Of a stretch of 64,000 bases of DNA, positions 48,347 to 57,395 are shown in pieces. How positions within the stretch are numbered: position 1 is the stretch's first letter; the number at the start of each line of letters is the position of its first letter. The stretch spans positions 482,604 through 546,603 of the forward strand of contig NZ_CXOP01000001.1 of NCBI RefSeq assembly GCF_001269345.1, given 5' to 3'. The notes under the pieces are model-generated. The model ran no database searches, was not told the DNA's origin, and saw only the letters and a list, made by a program, of their open reading frames with translations. A program made the position numbers and the translations under genes. This DNA is from Limnohabitans sp. 2KL-27. Its GTDB lineage: Bacteria; Pseudomonadota; Gammaproteobacteria; Burkholderiales; Burkholderiaceae_C.

Positions 48347-49768
48347 TCACTCAGCCGCCAATCCCAAAAACTGGTTGAGCAAAGCAGCGGAAGCGAGCAG
48401 TTTGTAGGAGGCCAGTGCTTTATCAACCTCTGCATCGATCAAGTCTCTGCCTGAAAAATACAGCGTCTCTTGTGCGGTCAACAAATCCAGTAGCGTTCCG
48501 CGTCTATACGCATACTGCTCACGAATCATGCGCAGCGAATCCGCAGCAAGGCTGGCGGCCAGGCGACGAGATATCAGCAAGGGCTCTGCAGATTGAGTCT
48601 CCAGGATCAGTTGCTCAATTTGCCGCTTGTACTCCAACTCTGCCGCTTGCAACTCCTCTTGTGACTGCATCAGTTTCTGAACTGCCTGATCAATCCGCGC
48701 AGAGTCAGCACCGCCGGTATACAAAGCCTGCTTGGCAACCAAGGATATGGCCCTGTCCGTGCCAGGTGTGCCAGGAGCAACCCAATCGCGTCGGGTTGAA
48801 CTCATCTCCAGGTTGATACTTGCAAATGACTTGGCGCGTGCATTTTTGGCATCGGCTTGGGCCACAGCCAGTGAAGCCTGAGCGAGTCTCACCTTCCAAC
48901 CCAACTGGCCTGCCAAGCCCAAGTCCGACATCAAATCACCCGCCGCATTGATGTCAAACACCGGACTGTCAAAACGGACAGCCGCAATGTCGTTGCCAAA
49001 ATACTCGCGGTAAGCTGCCTGCACAGAACCCAGATTTTTCCGGTAGGTGGTCACATTGGCGCTGGCCTCGGCCAATCTGGATTGCGCCCTCACCACATCG
49101 CTGAGTGTGCCCCCACCAATATCCTGCCTTTGCTGAACCAAATTGAGGATGGATCTGCGCGCGTCCTCATTTTTTTTGGCCAGTTCAAATTGCCTGAGCG
49201 TCCTCACCAGTTCGTGATAAGCCTGCACCGCCTTGAAAGCCACATCGGACTCGGATGAAAATTGCCGGTACAGGCTTTGTTGGTCTTTGGCATTGGCGGC
49301 ATCGATCTGGCTGTTGGTGGCGCCAAAATCGTAAACCAGCTGCCGAACGGTCACATTGAAGCTGGCGTTGTTGTAGGCCCGTGCCGGAGTCCCAGTTATG
49401 GTGCTGGGGTCATTGTTGACCTTGCCATTGCTCAGTTGGGTGGAAACCTGTGGATACCATCCAGCCCGCGACTCCCTGACCGCAAACTGGTTGGCCCTGC
49501 GTGCTGAGCGAACTGCTTTGACATCAGGGTGCTGGAGTGCCGCATCCACAATCGTTCCACGAAAAACTTCCAGCTGCGCCTCACCCCAAGTGCGCCGAGC
49601 CTCTGACATGTAAGGCTGCATAAAAGCAATTTGAGACTCGCCCAAGCTCATGACCAAAGAGTTCACCTCTTGCGGCAATTGAACGAGCGGCGGCTGACTC
49701 TGAGCGCAAACACCGATGGCGTACAGAGAAATAGCACCAGCCATCCAGGCTGAAGTCATTGATTTCAT
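48347..49768 (-). CDS. TolC-family outer-membrane channel of a type I secretion system
   Basis: 473 aa. Signal peptide ending GVCAQ (about residue 22), then the two repeated coiled-coil halves of TolC proteins: QHPDVKAVRSARRANQFAVR, a helix around VRTLRQFELAKKNEDARRS, and a second copy near SLRMIREQYAYRRGTLLDLL. Last gene of the T1SS operon, 3 bp after the HlyD-like gene, and resembles AggA/LapE. It completes the export channel for the nearby RTX protein. Confidence 0.9.
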   Translation of the reverse strand: MKSMTSAWMAGAISLYAIGVCAQSQPPLVQLPQEVNSLVMSLGESQIAFMQPYMSEARRTWGEAQLEVFRGTIVDAALQHPDVKAVRSARRANQFAVRESRAGWYPQVSTQLSNGKVNNDPSTITGTPARAYNNASFNVTVRQLVYDFGATNSQIDAANAKDQQSLYRQFSSESDVAFKAVQAYHELVRTLRQFELAKKNEDARRSILNLVQQRQDIGGGTLSDVVRAQSRLAEASANVTTYRKNLGSVQAAYREYFGNDIAAVRFDSPVFDINAAGDLMSDLGLAGQLGWKVRLAQASLAVAQADAKNARAKSFASINLEMSSTRRDWVAPGTPGTDRAISLVAKQALYTGGADSARIDQAVQKLMQSQEELQAAELEYKRQIEQLILETQSAEPLLISRRLAASLAADSLRMIREQYAYRRGTLLDLLTAQETLYFSGRDLIDAEVDKALASYKLLASAALLNQFLGLAAE

Positions 49769-49771
49769 GGT

Positions 49772-51112
49772 TCAGCGCTCCCTGAACGCATTTTCCTTGA
49801 CCGCCACCAAAGGCTTTGACAAGTACTCCCAAATCGTTCTGTGGCCCGTGATGATGTCCACCTGTGCCTGCATGCCAGGCATCACCTCAAATTTGTTGCC
49901 CCGCACTTCCATGCTCGAAGAAGTCTCGATCCTGGCCACATAAAAACTTTCACCTTTTTCATTCGAGACGGAATCGGGCGCAATATGGACCACCTTGCCC
50001 ACCAGCGAACCAAAAATCGAATAATCGTACGCCGTGAGCTTCACGTTCGCCAATTGCCCCACTTTGACAAAACCAATGTCGCTGGGCAACACATTGGCCT
50101 CCAGCACCAGTTGCTCATCCACAGGCACCACCTCAACAATCGGCTCACCGGGCTTGACCACACCGCCGACGGTGTTGACCATGACCCGGTTGACAATGCC
50201 CGAGACGGGTGAGCGCATTTCGGTTCGGCCTTTCTTGTCCTGCAAGCTGGGCAACACTTCTTTCAGCGAACGGTACTCGGCCAAGGTTTTGTTGGACTCA
50301 GCACGCGCATCCGACCGAAACTGCCGCACCGCGCTGTCTTTTCTTGCCAACGTCTCGCTCACGGCAGACTGCAAGCGCTTGATGGCCGATCGCGCCGTTT
50401 CTTCACGCCCTTCGGCATCGGCCAGCGTTCTCTCCAGGCGGACCAACTCCAGTTTGGGCTCCAGTCCCCTGGCGACCAGTCTGGACAATATGTCCCTTTC
50501 TTCGCGCCCCAGCTCCAGCATCTTGCTGGCCGTGACCAAGGCAATGCGGTTTTCTTGAAGCTCCTGGGTCTTTTGGTCAATTTGCGCCTGCAACATTTCC
50601 AACTGCGACTTCAATTGACCAGCGCGGGTTTCGAAAGCATTGCGCTCCAGATCCACAAACTCCTTGCCGGACTTCAACAACTGCGCGTCAAAAACGGGCA
50701 GATTACCCTCGCTTTCTGCGTTCAGTCGTGCAAGTCGCGCGGCCAAGGCATTGGCTTGCTGCAAGCGCGATTGGAGGTCCGAGTCAAACTGCGTTTCACT
50801 CAAAGACACCAGCAAAGTTCCCTCGGACACCCTTTGGCCAGCCTTGACATGGATGGCCGACACAATGCCCCCCTCCAAGTTCTGAATCAACTGAATTTTG
50901 CCGGAGGTGATCACCCTTCCCTGACTGCGGGCCACCGTCTCTACGCTGGCAAAATAAGCCCAAACCATCAACCCCAAGGTGATAGAAGCAATCACATACA
51001 GCAAATATGTCGACGCCTTCTTCACCTCGCCCAATTGACCGGCCTCGGCCACACTCAGCTGCTTTTGACCTGCATTGCCCCGCAAAGTAGCCAGCTTGTC
51101 TAACCAGCTCAT
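49772..51112 (-). CDS. HlyD/LapC-family membrane-fusion protein
   Basis: 446-aa type I secretion adaptor. A short cytoplasmic start, one membrane helix (STYLLYVIASITLGLMVWAYF, about 33-53), a first lipoyl segment GRVITSGKIQLIQNLEGGIV, long periplasmic coiled coils (about 115-290), and a C-terminal beta-barrel with RSPVSGIVNRVMVNTVGGVV and PGMQAQVDIITGHRTIWEYL. It bridges the ABC exporter and TolC. Overlaps the ABC gene by 4 bp (ATGA). Confidence 0.93.
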   Translation of the reverse strand: MSWLDKLATLRGNAGQKQLSVAEAGQLGEVKKASTYLLYVIASITLGLMVWAYFASVETVARSQGRVITSGKIQLIQNLEGGIVSAIHVKAGQRVSEGTLLVSLSETQFDSDLQSRLQQANALAARLARLNAESEGNLPVFDAQLLKSGKEFVDLERNAFETRAGQLKSQLEMLQAQIDQKTQELQENRIALVTASKMLELGREERDILSRLVARGLEPKLELVRLERTLADAEGREETARSAIKRLQSAVSETLARKDSAVRQFRSDARAESNKTLAEYRSLKEVLPSLQDKKGRTEMRSPVSGIVNRVMVNTVGGVVKPGEPIVEVVPVDEQLVLEANVLPSDIGFVKVGQLANVKLTAYDYSIFGSLVGKVVHIAPDSVSNEKGESFYVARIETSSSMEVRGNKFEVMPGMQAQVDIITGHRTIWEYLSKPLVAVKENAFRER

Positions 51113-53310
51113 GGTGTAGCCCCCTTTGCCGCCGCAGGGCCCAGCACCAAAGATTTGGGGCCATCGGCCACCACCTTGCCTTGGTCCACCACAATCACCC
51201 TGTCCACCAAATCGAGCAACGAAGACTTGTGCGTGATCACCACCAAAGTCGAAGCGGTCAAATGGCTCTTGAGCCGATCGATCAGCGCTTTTTCTGCATT
51301 CATGTCCATCGAACTGGTCGGCTCATCCATGATCAAAATAGGCGGCTTGCCCACCAACGCACGGGCAATGCTCACCGCTTGACGCTGCCCGCCCGATAAA
51401 CCCTCGCCGCGCTCGGCCAACTTCAGGTTATAGCCATCGGGGTGAGGGGCAATGAAATCGTGCACTCCGGCAATTTGAGACGCCCACAACACATCCTCAT
51501 TGCTCGGACGCAAACCTCCCAAGGCAATGTTGCTGCCCACCGTGCCCGAGATCAGCCACACATCCTGCAAAACAGTCCCGATGTTTCGGCGCAAATCCGC
51601 CTTGTCAAACTGCCTCAGGTCACAACCATCCACCAACACAGCCCCCTCGGTCGGCACCCGCAGGCCCTGCATCAATTTGGACACCGTGGTCTTGCCCGAC
51701 CCCACACGCCCCAAAATCGCCACTTTTTCACCCGCTTTGATGGTGAAAGAAACCTTGTCCAAGCCCCCCGACTGCTGGCCGGGGTATTGAAAACTCACGT
51801 TTCGAAACTCGATGTCGCCCGCAATCTTCTCGCGTGGAATGAACGTGGTTTGAGGCGGGTGCTCGCGCGGCGACTCCATCAACTCTTTGAGCGCCTTGTA
51901 GCTCGAAAACGACTGGTTGATCCGGGTCACCAACTGCGCCAACTGCGACAGCGGCGCAATCGCCTTACCCGCCAGCATCGAACACGCCACAATCGCCCCG
52001 GTCCCGATGCTGCCATCATGAGCCAACACAACGCCATACGACACGATGGCAATGGTGGCGGCTTGCGAGCTAATAGTCGCCACGTTGCCGGCAAACTGCG
52101 ACAGCATGCGTGTTCTCAGGCCAATCTGCGCTTGGTGCGCAATCGCCTTTTGCCAACGGTGGCGCATCTGTGCACCGGCACCAATGGCCTTCACAGTCTC
52201 CAAACCGTTCAAGGTCTCCACCAAGACACCATGTTTGTTTTGATCATCCTCAAAACTCGTCTGCACCAAACGCTTGAGCGCAGGCTGCACCACCAAACTG
52301 GCACCAATCATCACAGGGATGATGATCACCAACACCCAAAACAAAGGCCCGCCCACCATCGCAATCACCACCAAAAACAATATGGCGAACGGGATGTCGA
52401 TCAAGGTGGTCAGGGTAGCCGATGTCAAAAAATCCCGAATCGACTCATACTCTTTGAGCACGCTGGCCATGGCACCCACCGACCCCTTGCGTGCAGCCAA
52501 ATCGATGTCCAACACCTGCTCAAACAAACTGTCGGCAATGACCGCGTCGGCTCTGGCACCCGCCACATCCAAAAAGTAGCCCCGCACAGTCCGGATCACA
52601 AAATCACTGAACAACACAAAACACACCCCCACCACCAAAGCGGTCAGCGTGTCCATCGCGTTGTTGGGCATCACCCGGTCATAGACGATCATCGAAAAAA
52701 TCGAGGCTGACAGGGCAAACACGTTCGTCAAAAGCGCCGCCAAAGCCACCTGCCAGTACATCGACCGCGCCGCCAACAAAGGCCCAAAAAACCAATGCCC
52801 CATGCGCCCTTTTGGCAAATGCGCCTGATCTTTTGGGGGCCTGAGAGGCGGTTGCACAGACATGCACAAGCCGGCACTCGCCGACATCAGCGCTGCCAAA
52901 TCACAACGCTCCAAAGCGCCACTGCGAGCGGGCCACATCACCATGGGCTCATCCCACTCGTGCGAAGGCAACAAAGCCGCACACCCCCCCGAATGGAGCT
53001 TCACCAACACCGGCTGGACCGCTTGCGTCAGCAAATCCAAGGTGCAAGGCGCCCACTGCACCGACAAGCCCAAGCTCTGCAAGGTGTCGCCCACCAGGTC
53101 CCAAGTCCACCCCGCGTCCGGGTCGGAAACCCTGGCCCGCAAGGCCGCCTCGGACATCGGCTTGTCCAAGTGCGCCAACACCGCCAGCAGACAGGGCAAA
53201 AAGTAGTCCGGCGCGTCTTCCACCGCGGACGGAACCTCAGCGGTCTGCTGCATCATCTTGGAAAGAATGGAATCTGGAGAGTTCAAATCAGCACCCTTGC
53301 CAACTTTCAT
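51109..53310 (-). CDS. Type I secretion ABC exporter (LapB-like)
   Basis: 733 aa. N-terminal C39-like domain (about 30-140) lacks the peptidase Cys/His pattern, so it is a substrate-docking CLD domain as in RTX exporters. Six membrane segments follow (about 185-440). ATPase domain: Walker A LGRVGSGKTTVSKL (about 528), signature LSGGQRQAVSIARALVG (about 637), Walker B ILIMDEPTSSMD, H-loop VITHKS. First gene of a three-gene leftward operon. Confidence 0.93.
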   Translation of the reverse strand: MKVGKGADLNSPDSILSKMMQQTAEVPSAVEDAPDYFLPCLLAVLAHLDKPMSEAALRARVSDPDAGWTWDLVGDTLQSLGLSVQWAPCTLDLLTQAVQPVLVKLHSGGCAALLPSHEWDEPMVMWPARSGALERCDLAALMSASAGLCMSVQPPLRPPKDQAHLPKGRMGHWFFGPLLAARSMYWQVALAALLTNVFALSASIFSMIVYDRVMPNNAMDTLTALVVGVCFVLFSDFVIRTVRGYFLDVAGARADAVIADSLFEQVLDIDLAARKGSVGAMASVLKEYESIRDFLTSATLTTLIDIPFAILFLVVIAMVGGPLFWVLVIIIPVMIGASLVVQPALKRLVQTSFEDDQNKHGVLVETLNGLETVKAIGAGAQMRHRWQKAIAHQAQIGLRTRMLSQFAGNVATISSQAATIAIVSYGVVLAHDGSIGTGAIVACSMLAGKAIAPLSQLAQLVTRINQSFSSYKALKELMESPREHPPQTTFIPREKIAGDIEFRNVSFQYPGQQSGGLDKVSFTIKAGEKVAILGRVGSGKTTVSKLMQGLRVPTEGAVLVDGCDLRQFDKADLRRNIGTVLQDVWLISGTVGSNIALGGLRPSNEDVLWASQIAGVHDFIAPHPDGYNLKLAERGEGLSGGQRQAVSIARALVGKPPILIMDEPTSSMDMNAEKALIDRLKSHLTASTLVVITHKSSLLDLVDRVIVVDQGKVVADGPKSLVLGPAAAKGATP

Positions 53311-53351
53311 GATTTTATAGAAATTTCAGGTTGAAACCTCATAATTCGGCC

Positions 53352-53365
53352 ATTACCTAGGTAAT
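53352..53365. promoter_or_regulatory. Operator palindrome in the T1SS/glycosyltransferase divergent region
   Basis: ATTACCTAGGTAAT, a perfect 14-bp palindrome 42 bp upstream of the ABC exporter start and just downstream of its predicted -10. It is well placed to block or tune the leftward promoter. The binding protein is unknown. Confidence 0.55.
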
Positions 53366-53371
53366 TTCCGA

Positions 53372-53400
53372 ATTTAACCACAAAATCAACTAAGCGTCAA
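53372..53400 (-). promoter_or_regulatory. Candidate promoter of the T1SS operon
   Basis: On the minus strand: -35 TTGACG (53400-53395), 17-bp spacer, -10 TTAAAT (53377-53372). The start point would be about 55 bp before the exporter ATG, in or next to the ATTACCTAGGTAAT palindrome. Fair match to sigma-70. Confidence 0.5.
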
Positions 53401-53529
53401 TTTTATCTTTGTAAATTGGTGCAGCATCAATGTACTTCGATGGAGCGCCTGCAGCCACCCTGCCCATTTACAACCTGTGCCCAGGGATGCAGTGAAGAAG
53501 CAAACAGCGATTCGCATCGACTAACAACA

Positions 53530-53556
53530 TTGTCAAATGCAGTGCTGGACTATAAT
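53530..53556 (+). promoter_or_regulatory. Promoter of the glycosyltransferase cassette
   Basis: -35 TTGTCA (53530-53535), 15-bp spacer, exact -10 TATAAT (53551-53556). Transcription would begin about 15 nt before the ATG at 53578, and no Shine-Dalgarno is visible, so the first message is nearly leaderless. Confidence 0.6.
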
Positions 53557-53577
53557 TAAGTAACAAATTTAACAATT

Positions 53578-54798
53578 ATGAGCACGTCAGCCTCACCAAC
53601 GGGATGGAACACATCAGCTCACACGCTCTGGGGTCAAGGCAGCCAAAAAGCCGCCGTGGAAACGGTGCTTGCAGACATCAACAGGCACGGGCCGCAAAAA
53701 CCGCCAGCGCTAGTTAAGCAGCTTTCGTATTACGCTTTTTTGATGGGCAACCCGGCTGCTGCAGCAGCTTTTCTTGAAGTTACATGTCCCTTCTACCCGG
53801 ACGACACCGAGTTATTGCTTAATTTAGCGGTATGCCTCTCCCGCTCTGGCAAGCCAGCGCAAGCCATACCCCACCTGGAACGCCTTCGCACGATGGAATC
53901 AGGTTCTGTCGTGGTTTGGGACAGCATGACATCTTGCCTACATGCTTTAGGGCGCGACGATGAGGCCATTCAGGCTGGGACGCAAGCTCTTGTGCTGAAA
54001 GACCAGCAACCGCGCCCTCAAGCGCCGCAATGGCAGGCGCCCACCAACTTGGTAACCGTGCTTGAACAGGCCGATAAAAGGCGCCGGTTGGTTGCCTTTA
54101 GCCTCTGGGGTACCAACCCCCGTTATCTGCTGGGCGCCCTCGACAACGCTCTGGCTATGCCCCTGGTCTACCCCGGTTGGCAGGCGGTGTTCTTCGTTGA
54201 TGAAAGCGTACCGCCAGATCTGCGGCACGCACTTGAGGAACTCGGGGCAGAAATTAGGCTGCAGCCTAATGGACAAAGTCAGCGCCAAAAGCTGGCATGG
54301 CGCTTCATGGTTGCCAATGACAGCGATGCAGGGCGGTTTTTGGTGCGAGACGTTGACTCGGTTGTCAACGAACGGGAAAGCGCTGCAGTCCAGGACTGGA
54401 TCGAATCCGGGGCACTGTTTCACGTTATGCGGGACTGGTGGACACACACTGACCTGGTGCTTGCAGGCATGTGGGGCGGCGTGGCAGGGACACTTCCACA
54501 AATCTCGTCTCTTCTGGAAAACTATAAGCCCCCTCATCTTGAGACGCCTAATGTGGACCAGTGGTTCTTACGAGACATCCTTTGGCCCTGCCTGCGCCAA
54601 AGCGCAAAGGTACACGACCGTCTGTTTTCGCCGCCCGGGGCTCAGCCCTGGCCGCTACCCTCTCCCCCCGGTAATCTTCATGTGGGACAAGATGTCCATG
54701 CGGTGGGCCGCAACGCGCAGGCACAGCGACTAGCCCACTGGATCGCTCGACTACCTAGCCTTCAGGGGCAGACATCATCAAATACTGTGGCCACTTAG
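53578..54798 (+). CDS. TPR-glycosyltransferase-like protein
   Basis: 406 aa. N-terminal part (about 35-135) is TPR-like, with alternating helices FLMGNPAAAAAFLEVTCPFY, LAVCLSRSGKPAQAIPHLER and LGRDDEAIQAGTQAL. C-terminal half (160-395) looks like a GT-A fold, with RDVDSVVNERESAAVQDWI, a possible DxD, and HVMRDWWTHTDLVLAGMWGG. I do not know the family name. First gene of a rightward cassette next to a T1SS, so it may modify the secreted adhesin or a surface glycan. Confidence 0.7.
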   Translation: MSTSASPTGWNTSAHTLWGQGSQKAAVETVLADINRHGPQKPPALVKQLSYYAFLMGNPAAAAAFLEVTCPFYPDDTELLLNLAVCLSRSGKPAQAIPHLERLRTMESGSVVVWDSMTSCLHALGRDDEAIQAGTQALVLKDQQPRPQAPQWQAPTNLVTVLEQADKRRRLVAFSLWGTNPRYLLGALDNALAMPLVYPGWQAVFFVDESVPPDLRHALEELGAEIRLQPNGQSQRQKLAWRFMVANDSDAGRFLVRDVDSVVNERESAAVQDWIESGALFHVMRDWWTHTDLVLAGMWGGVAGTLPQISSLLENYKPPHLETPNVDQWFLRDILWPCLRQSAKVHDRLFSPPGAQPWPLPSPPGNLHVGQDVHAVGRNAQAQRLAHWIARLPSLQGQTSSNTVAT

Positions 54799-54824
54799 CC
54801 GCTCCTAGTTTTTACAGGTAAACA

Positions 54825-55628
54825 ATGACAAAGCACCTTCCAAGCCAAACCATATCTGGGCAGTTGGCCATCAGATCAAAGAAGGCTGTTGCGGCCAAAG
54901 TGGATATCGCCACTCCCTCGTATGGCTCCCAATACTCTGGGGCTTATGTAACGTCCCTTTATAAGCTCCTCACCCATCAAGGTCTGCACAAGGTCAAATT
55001 TGCCTTTTCGTACATTGACTATGCGGACATCGTGGTAGCGCGTAACTATCTGATCTCTAATTTTTATTTCAACAAGCCCGACTGCACCCACATCCTCTTT
55101 TGGGACGACGACATGGGCTTCGAACCAGCCCTGATCGAAGCCATGCTGGCTGTTGACAAGGATTTGGTCGGCGCGCTTTACCCCAAGCGTGCAATCGACT
55201 TGAGCCGCCTACACGCCCAGCCCGATATAGCCTTCGCCAATGCCTACGCCCGATCATGTGAATTCATCGGGAACCTCCCCAAAGTGGGCGTCAAAGTGAG
55301 CGGGCTGCCCTTCGTGCAGGTAGAGCAATGTGGCACTGGCGTTATGCTGATTTCCCGGAGTTGTATCGACACGATGGTGAGCAAATGTCCTGAAATCGTG
55401 GATCAAAAGCGTTTTAAAAAGTTTGGCTTCGCCAACCGAATGAACTCTTTCATCACGCCTTTCAACAAGATAGAACTGGAGGACCGCGAACTCTCAGAAG
55501 ACTTCTCCTTCTGTCACCGCTGGGTCAAGCAATGCAACGGCCAAATATTTGCCAGCGTAGACCACCCCATCGAGCATGTGGGCCAGGTGACCATCAAGAC
55601 CCGATACACCGACAGAGACAGCGCATGA
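54825..55628 (+). CDS. Glycosyltransferase-like protein (paralogue 1)
   Basis: 267 aa, with GG at -9 before the ATG. Core VDIATPSYGSQYSGAYVTSL (about 27-46), then YIDYADIVVARNYLISNFYF and the metal-binding ILFWDDDMGFEPALIEAML (DDD motif near 92). LSEDFSFCHRWVKQCNGQIFA is near the C-terminus. Similar in layout to the next gene, an apparent tandem duplication, which it overlaps by 4 bp (ATGA). Donor and acceptor are unknown. Confidence 0.75.
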   Translation: MTKHLPSQTISGQLAIRSKKAVAAKVDIATPSYGSQYSGAYVTSLYKLLTHQGLHKVKFAFSYIDYADIVVARNYLISNFYFNKPDCTHILFWDDDMGFEPALIEAMLAVDKDLVGALYPKRAIDLSRLHAQPDIAFANAYARSCEFIGNLPKVGVKVSGLPFVQVEQCGTGVMLISRSCIDTMVSKCPEIVDQKRFKKFGFANRMNSFITPFNKIELEDRELSEDFSFCHRWVKQCNGQIFASVDHPIEHVGQVTIKTRYTDRDSA

Positions 55629-56365
55629 AGATTCTGATCGCCTCGCCCAGCTACGATGGTTTAGTACGTGTCGAATACATGAAATCGATCATGGCGATAA
55701 CCAATTACTTTGAGAACGCCAATATCAAGTGGGAATTGTTGACCGAGTCATCGACGCTGCTGCATGTGATGCGCAGCGTGATGGCCAGCAAAGCCATGAT
55801 GGATGAGGGCTACACACACCTGCTCTTCGTGGACACCGACATGGGGTTCCCCGTATCTGCAGTTCAGAAAATGATTGAAGCCGACAAAGACGTTATCGGC
55901 TGTGCATATCCCTATCGCAGCATACCCCTTCACGAGGAAATCCCGTCCGGGCCCAAGACATTCCGAGCGGCCATCTCCGAAGTAGTGCCCTATGCTGTTC
56001 GCCTGCGACCTGGCCAGAAAAAACTAGAGGTCAATAATGGCATTTGCGAGGTCGGCAGTCTCGGGACCGGTCTTCTTCTGATCAGCGTCGCAGCGCTGAA
56101 TAAAATGGTTACGTCCGGTGCCACCAAGCCCTACGGATGCCACTTCCCATACAACCAGTGGCACAAGCACGGTACATACCATGGCTTCTTTGAGCACCTT
56201 ATCGTTGACGGGCAGTACATCGGCGAAGACTACTCCTTTTGCAAGCGATGGGTCGAAGAGTGCAACGGGACAATTTATGCAGTGATCGACCAAGAAATTT
56301 TCCACGTCGGCCAACTGCCTGTCATTGGCAGGTACATAGACCGCATCAAGGCGGGTAAGGTGTAA
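55625..56365 (+). CDS. Glycosyltransferase-like protein (paralogue 2)
   Basis: 246 aa from the ATG at 55625, inside the previous stop. It opens MKILIASPSYDGLVRVEYMK and shows VMRSVMASKAMMDEGYTHLL, FVDTDMGFPVSAVQKMIEAD (DTDMGF replaces DDDMGF) and YIGEDYSFCKRWVEECNGTI, segment by segment like its neighbour. The two may work as a pair or on successive residues. Not a named family to me. Confidence 0.75.
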   Translation: MKILIASPSYDGLVRVEYMKSIMAITNYFENANIKWELLTESSTLLHVMRSVMASKAMMDEGYTHLLFVDTDMGFPVSAVQKMIEADKDVIGCAYPYRSIPLHEEIPSGPKTFRAAISEVVPYAVRLRPGQKKLEVNNGICEVGSLGTGLLLISVAALNKMVTSGATKPYGCHFPYNQWHKHGTYHGFFEHLIVDGQYIGEDYSFCKRWVEECNGTIYAVIDQEIFHVGQLPVIGRYIDRIKAGKV

Positions 56366-56368
56366 AAG

Positions 56369-57208
56369 GTGAAAGCGGTTTACATCAACCTGGCTTCAGC
56401 CATTGAACGAAGGGAAGCGATCGAAAAGTCTTTTGATGATACCGGCAAGTCGGGTTGGACTTTGCTTAGACAACCTGCAGTTAGAGTCTCCGACACCAAC
56501 TACAAAGGACCGCGCCTTCGCCATACCGGCGCTGGCCGTACGCTATCCCCCGCCGAAGAGGGTTGCTACCTGAGCCATAGAGCCGTGATCGATCTCTATG
56601 CCGGCCGCGACGTCCCCTTACTGGTTCTTGAAGACGACGCACTGCTCACCTCTCACTCTTTCGAGATTATTGATGGTTTCCTGAACTCTAAAGAAGCAGA
56701 CTCTTGGGATCTCATTTTTACCGATGTGATCGTCCCAAACGCCGACGGCATGGTGACGTTGTTCAAGCTCAAAAAGTCTTTAGCTGAAAGATCTCTTAGG
56801 GTGATCGACTTAGCGACCCTCCCGTTTGCAGGAGCCACCGCCTATGTAGTGAATCCAGGGATCGCCAGCAAATTGGTGGAATGGCTGAGAGAACCTGTCT
56901 TGGAGTCGATGCCCTATGACATGGCGATTCGAAAGCTCATTTATGAACGACGTCTGAGAGCCTGTGTACTCTTCCCCTTCCCGACGTCCGTGAACGCCTA
57001 TGCAAACCAGTCTCAAATTCAAGATGTGAACGTCTCTACGGCGGACCTCCTCTGGAATACATTTCGACAGATGGTCTGGGTTGGCGCTGATCCAAACTCT
57101 TTTCAGAAGACACTACAAACTATCGAAGAGATGTATGTTAATGAAGATGCAAGAGCACTGGGCATCATCCTTTCTGCGCTAGCTTCCGGATCCTACGTGC
57201 CAAAGTAG
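56369..57208 (+). CDS. Glycosyltransferase family 25-type protein
   Basis: 279 aa with a GTG start at 56369, 3 bp after the previous stop; the AAAAGG run overlaps the start region. KAVYINLASAIERREAIEKS, the family pattern LSPAEEGCYLSHRAVIDLYA and LVLEDDALLTS (about 88-98) identify GT25, used in LPS and protein glycosylation. Last of four rightward genes. Acceptor unknown. Confidence 0.85.
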   Translation: MKAVYINLASAIERREAIEKSFDDTGKSGWTLLRQPAVRVSDTNYKGPRLRHTGAGRTLSPAEEGCYLSHRAVIDLYAGRDVPLLVLEDDALLTSHSFEIIDGFLNSKEADSWDLIFTDVIVPNADGMVTLFKLKKSLAERSLRVIDLATLPFAGATAYVVNPGIASKLVEWLREPVLESMPYDMAIRKLIYERRLRACVLFPFPTSVNAYANQSQIQDVNVSTADLLWNTFRQMVWVGADPNSFQKTLQTIEEMYVNEDARALGIILSALASGSYVPK

Positions 57209-57395
57209 CATAAAAGTATTTCCTTGAGTTGGCCCCCTGAAACACAGTCTCGTCGGCATTTCTTAAACTAAAAAACAGGGATACGGCCGTGAATATGACT
57301 AAATTTTCAAAAAATAACCATTAAATTAACTTAAATGACACCCCAAAAAATTATATTATTTTAAAATATTCACACTCTCTCCCACTCAAGTAAAT

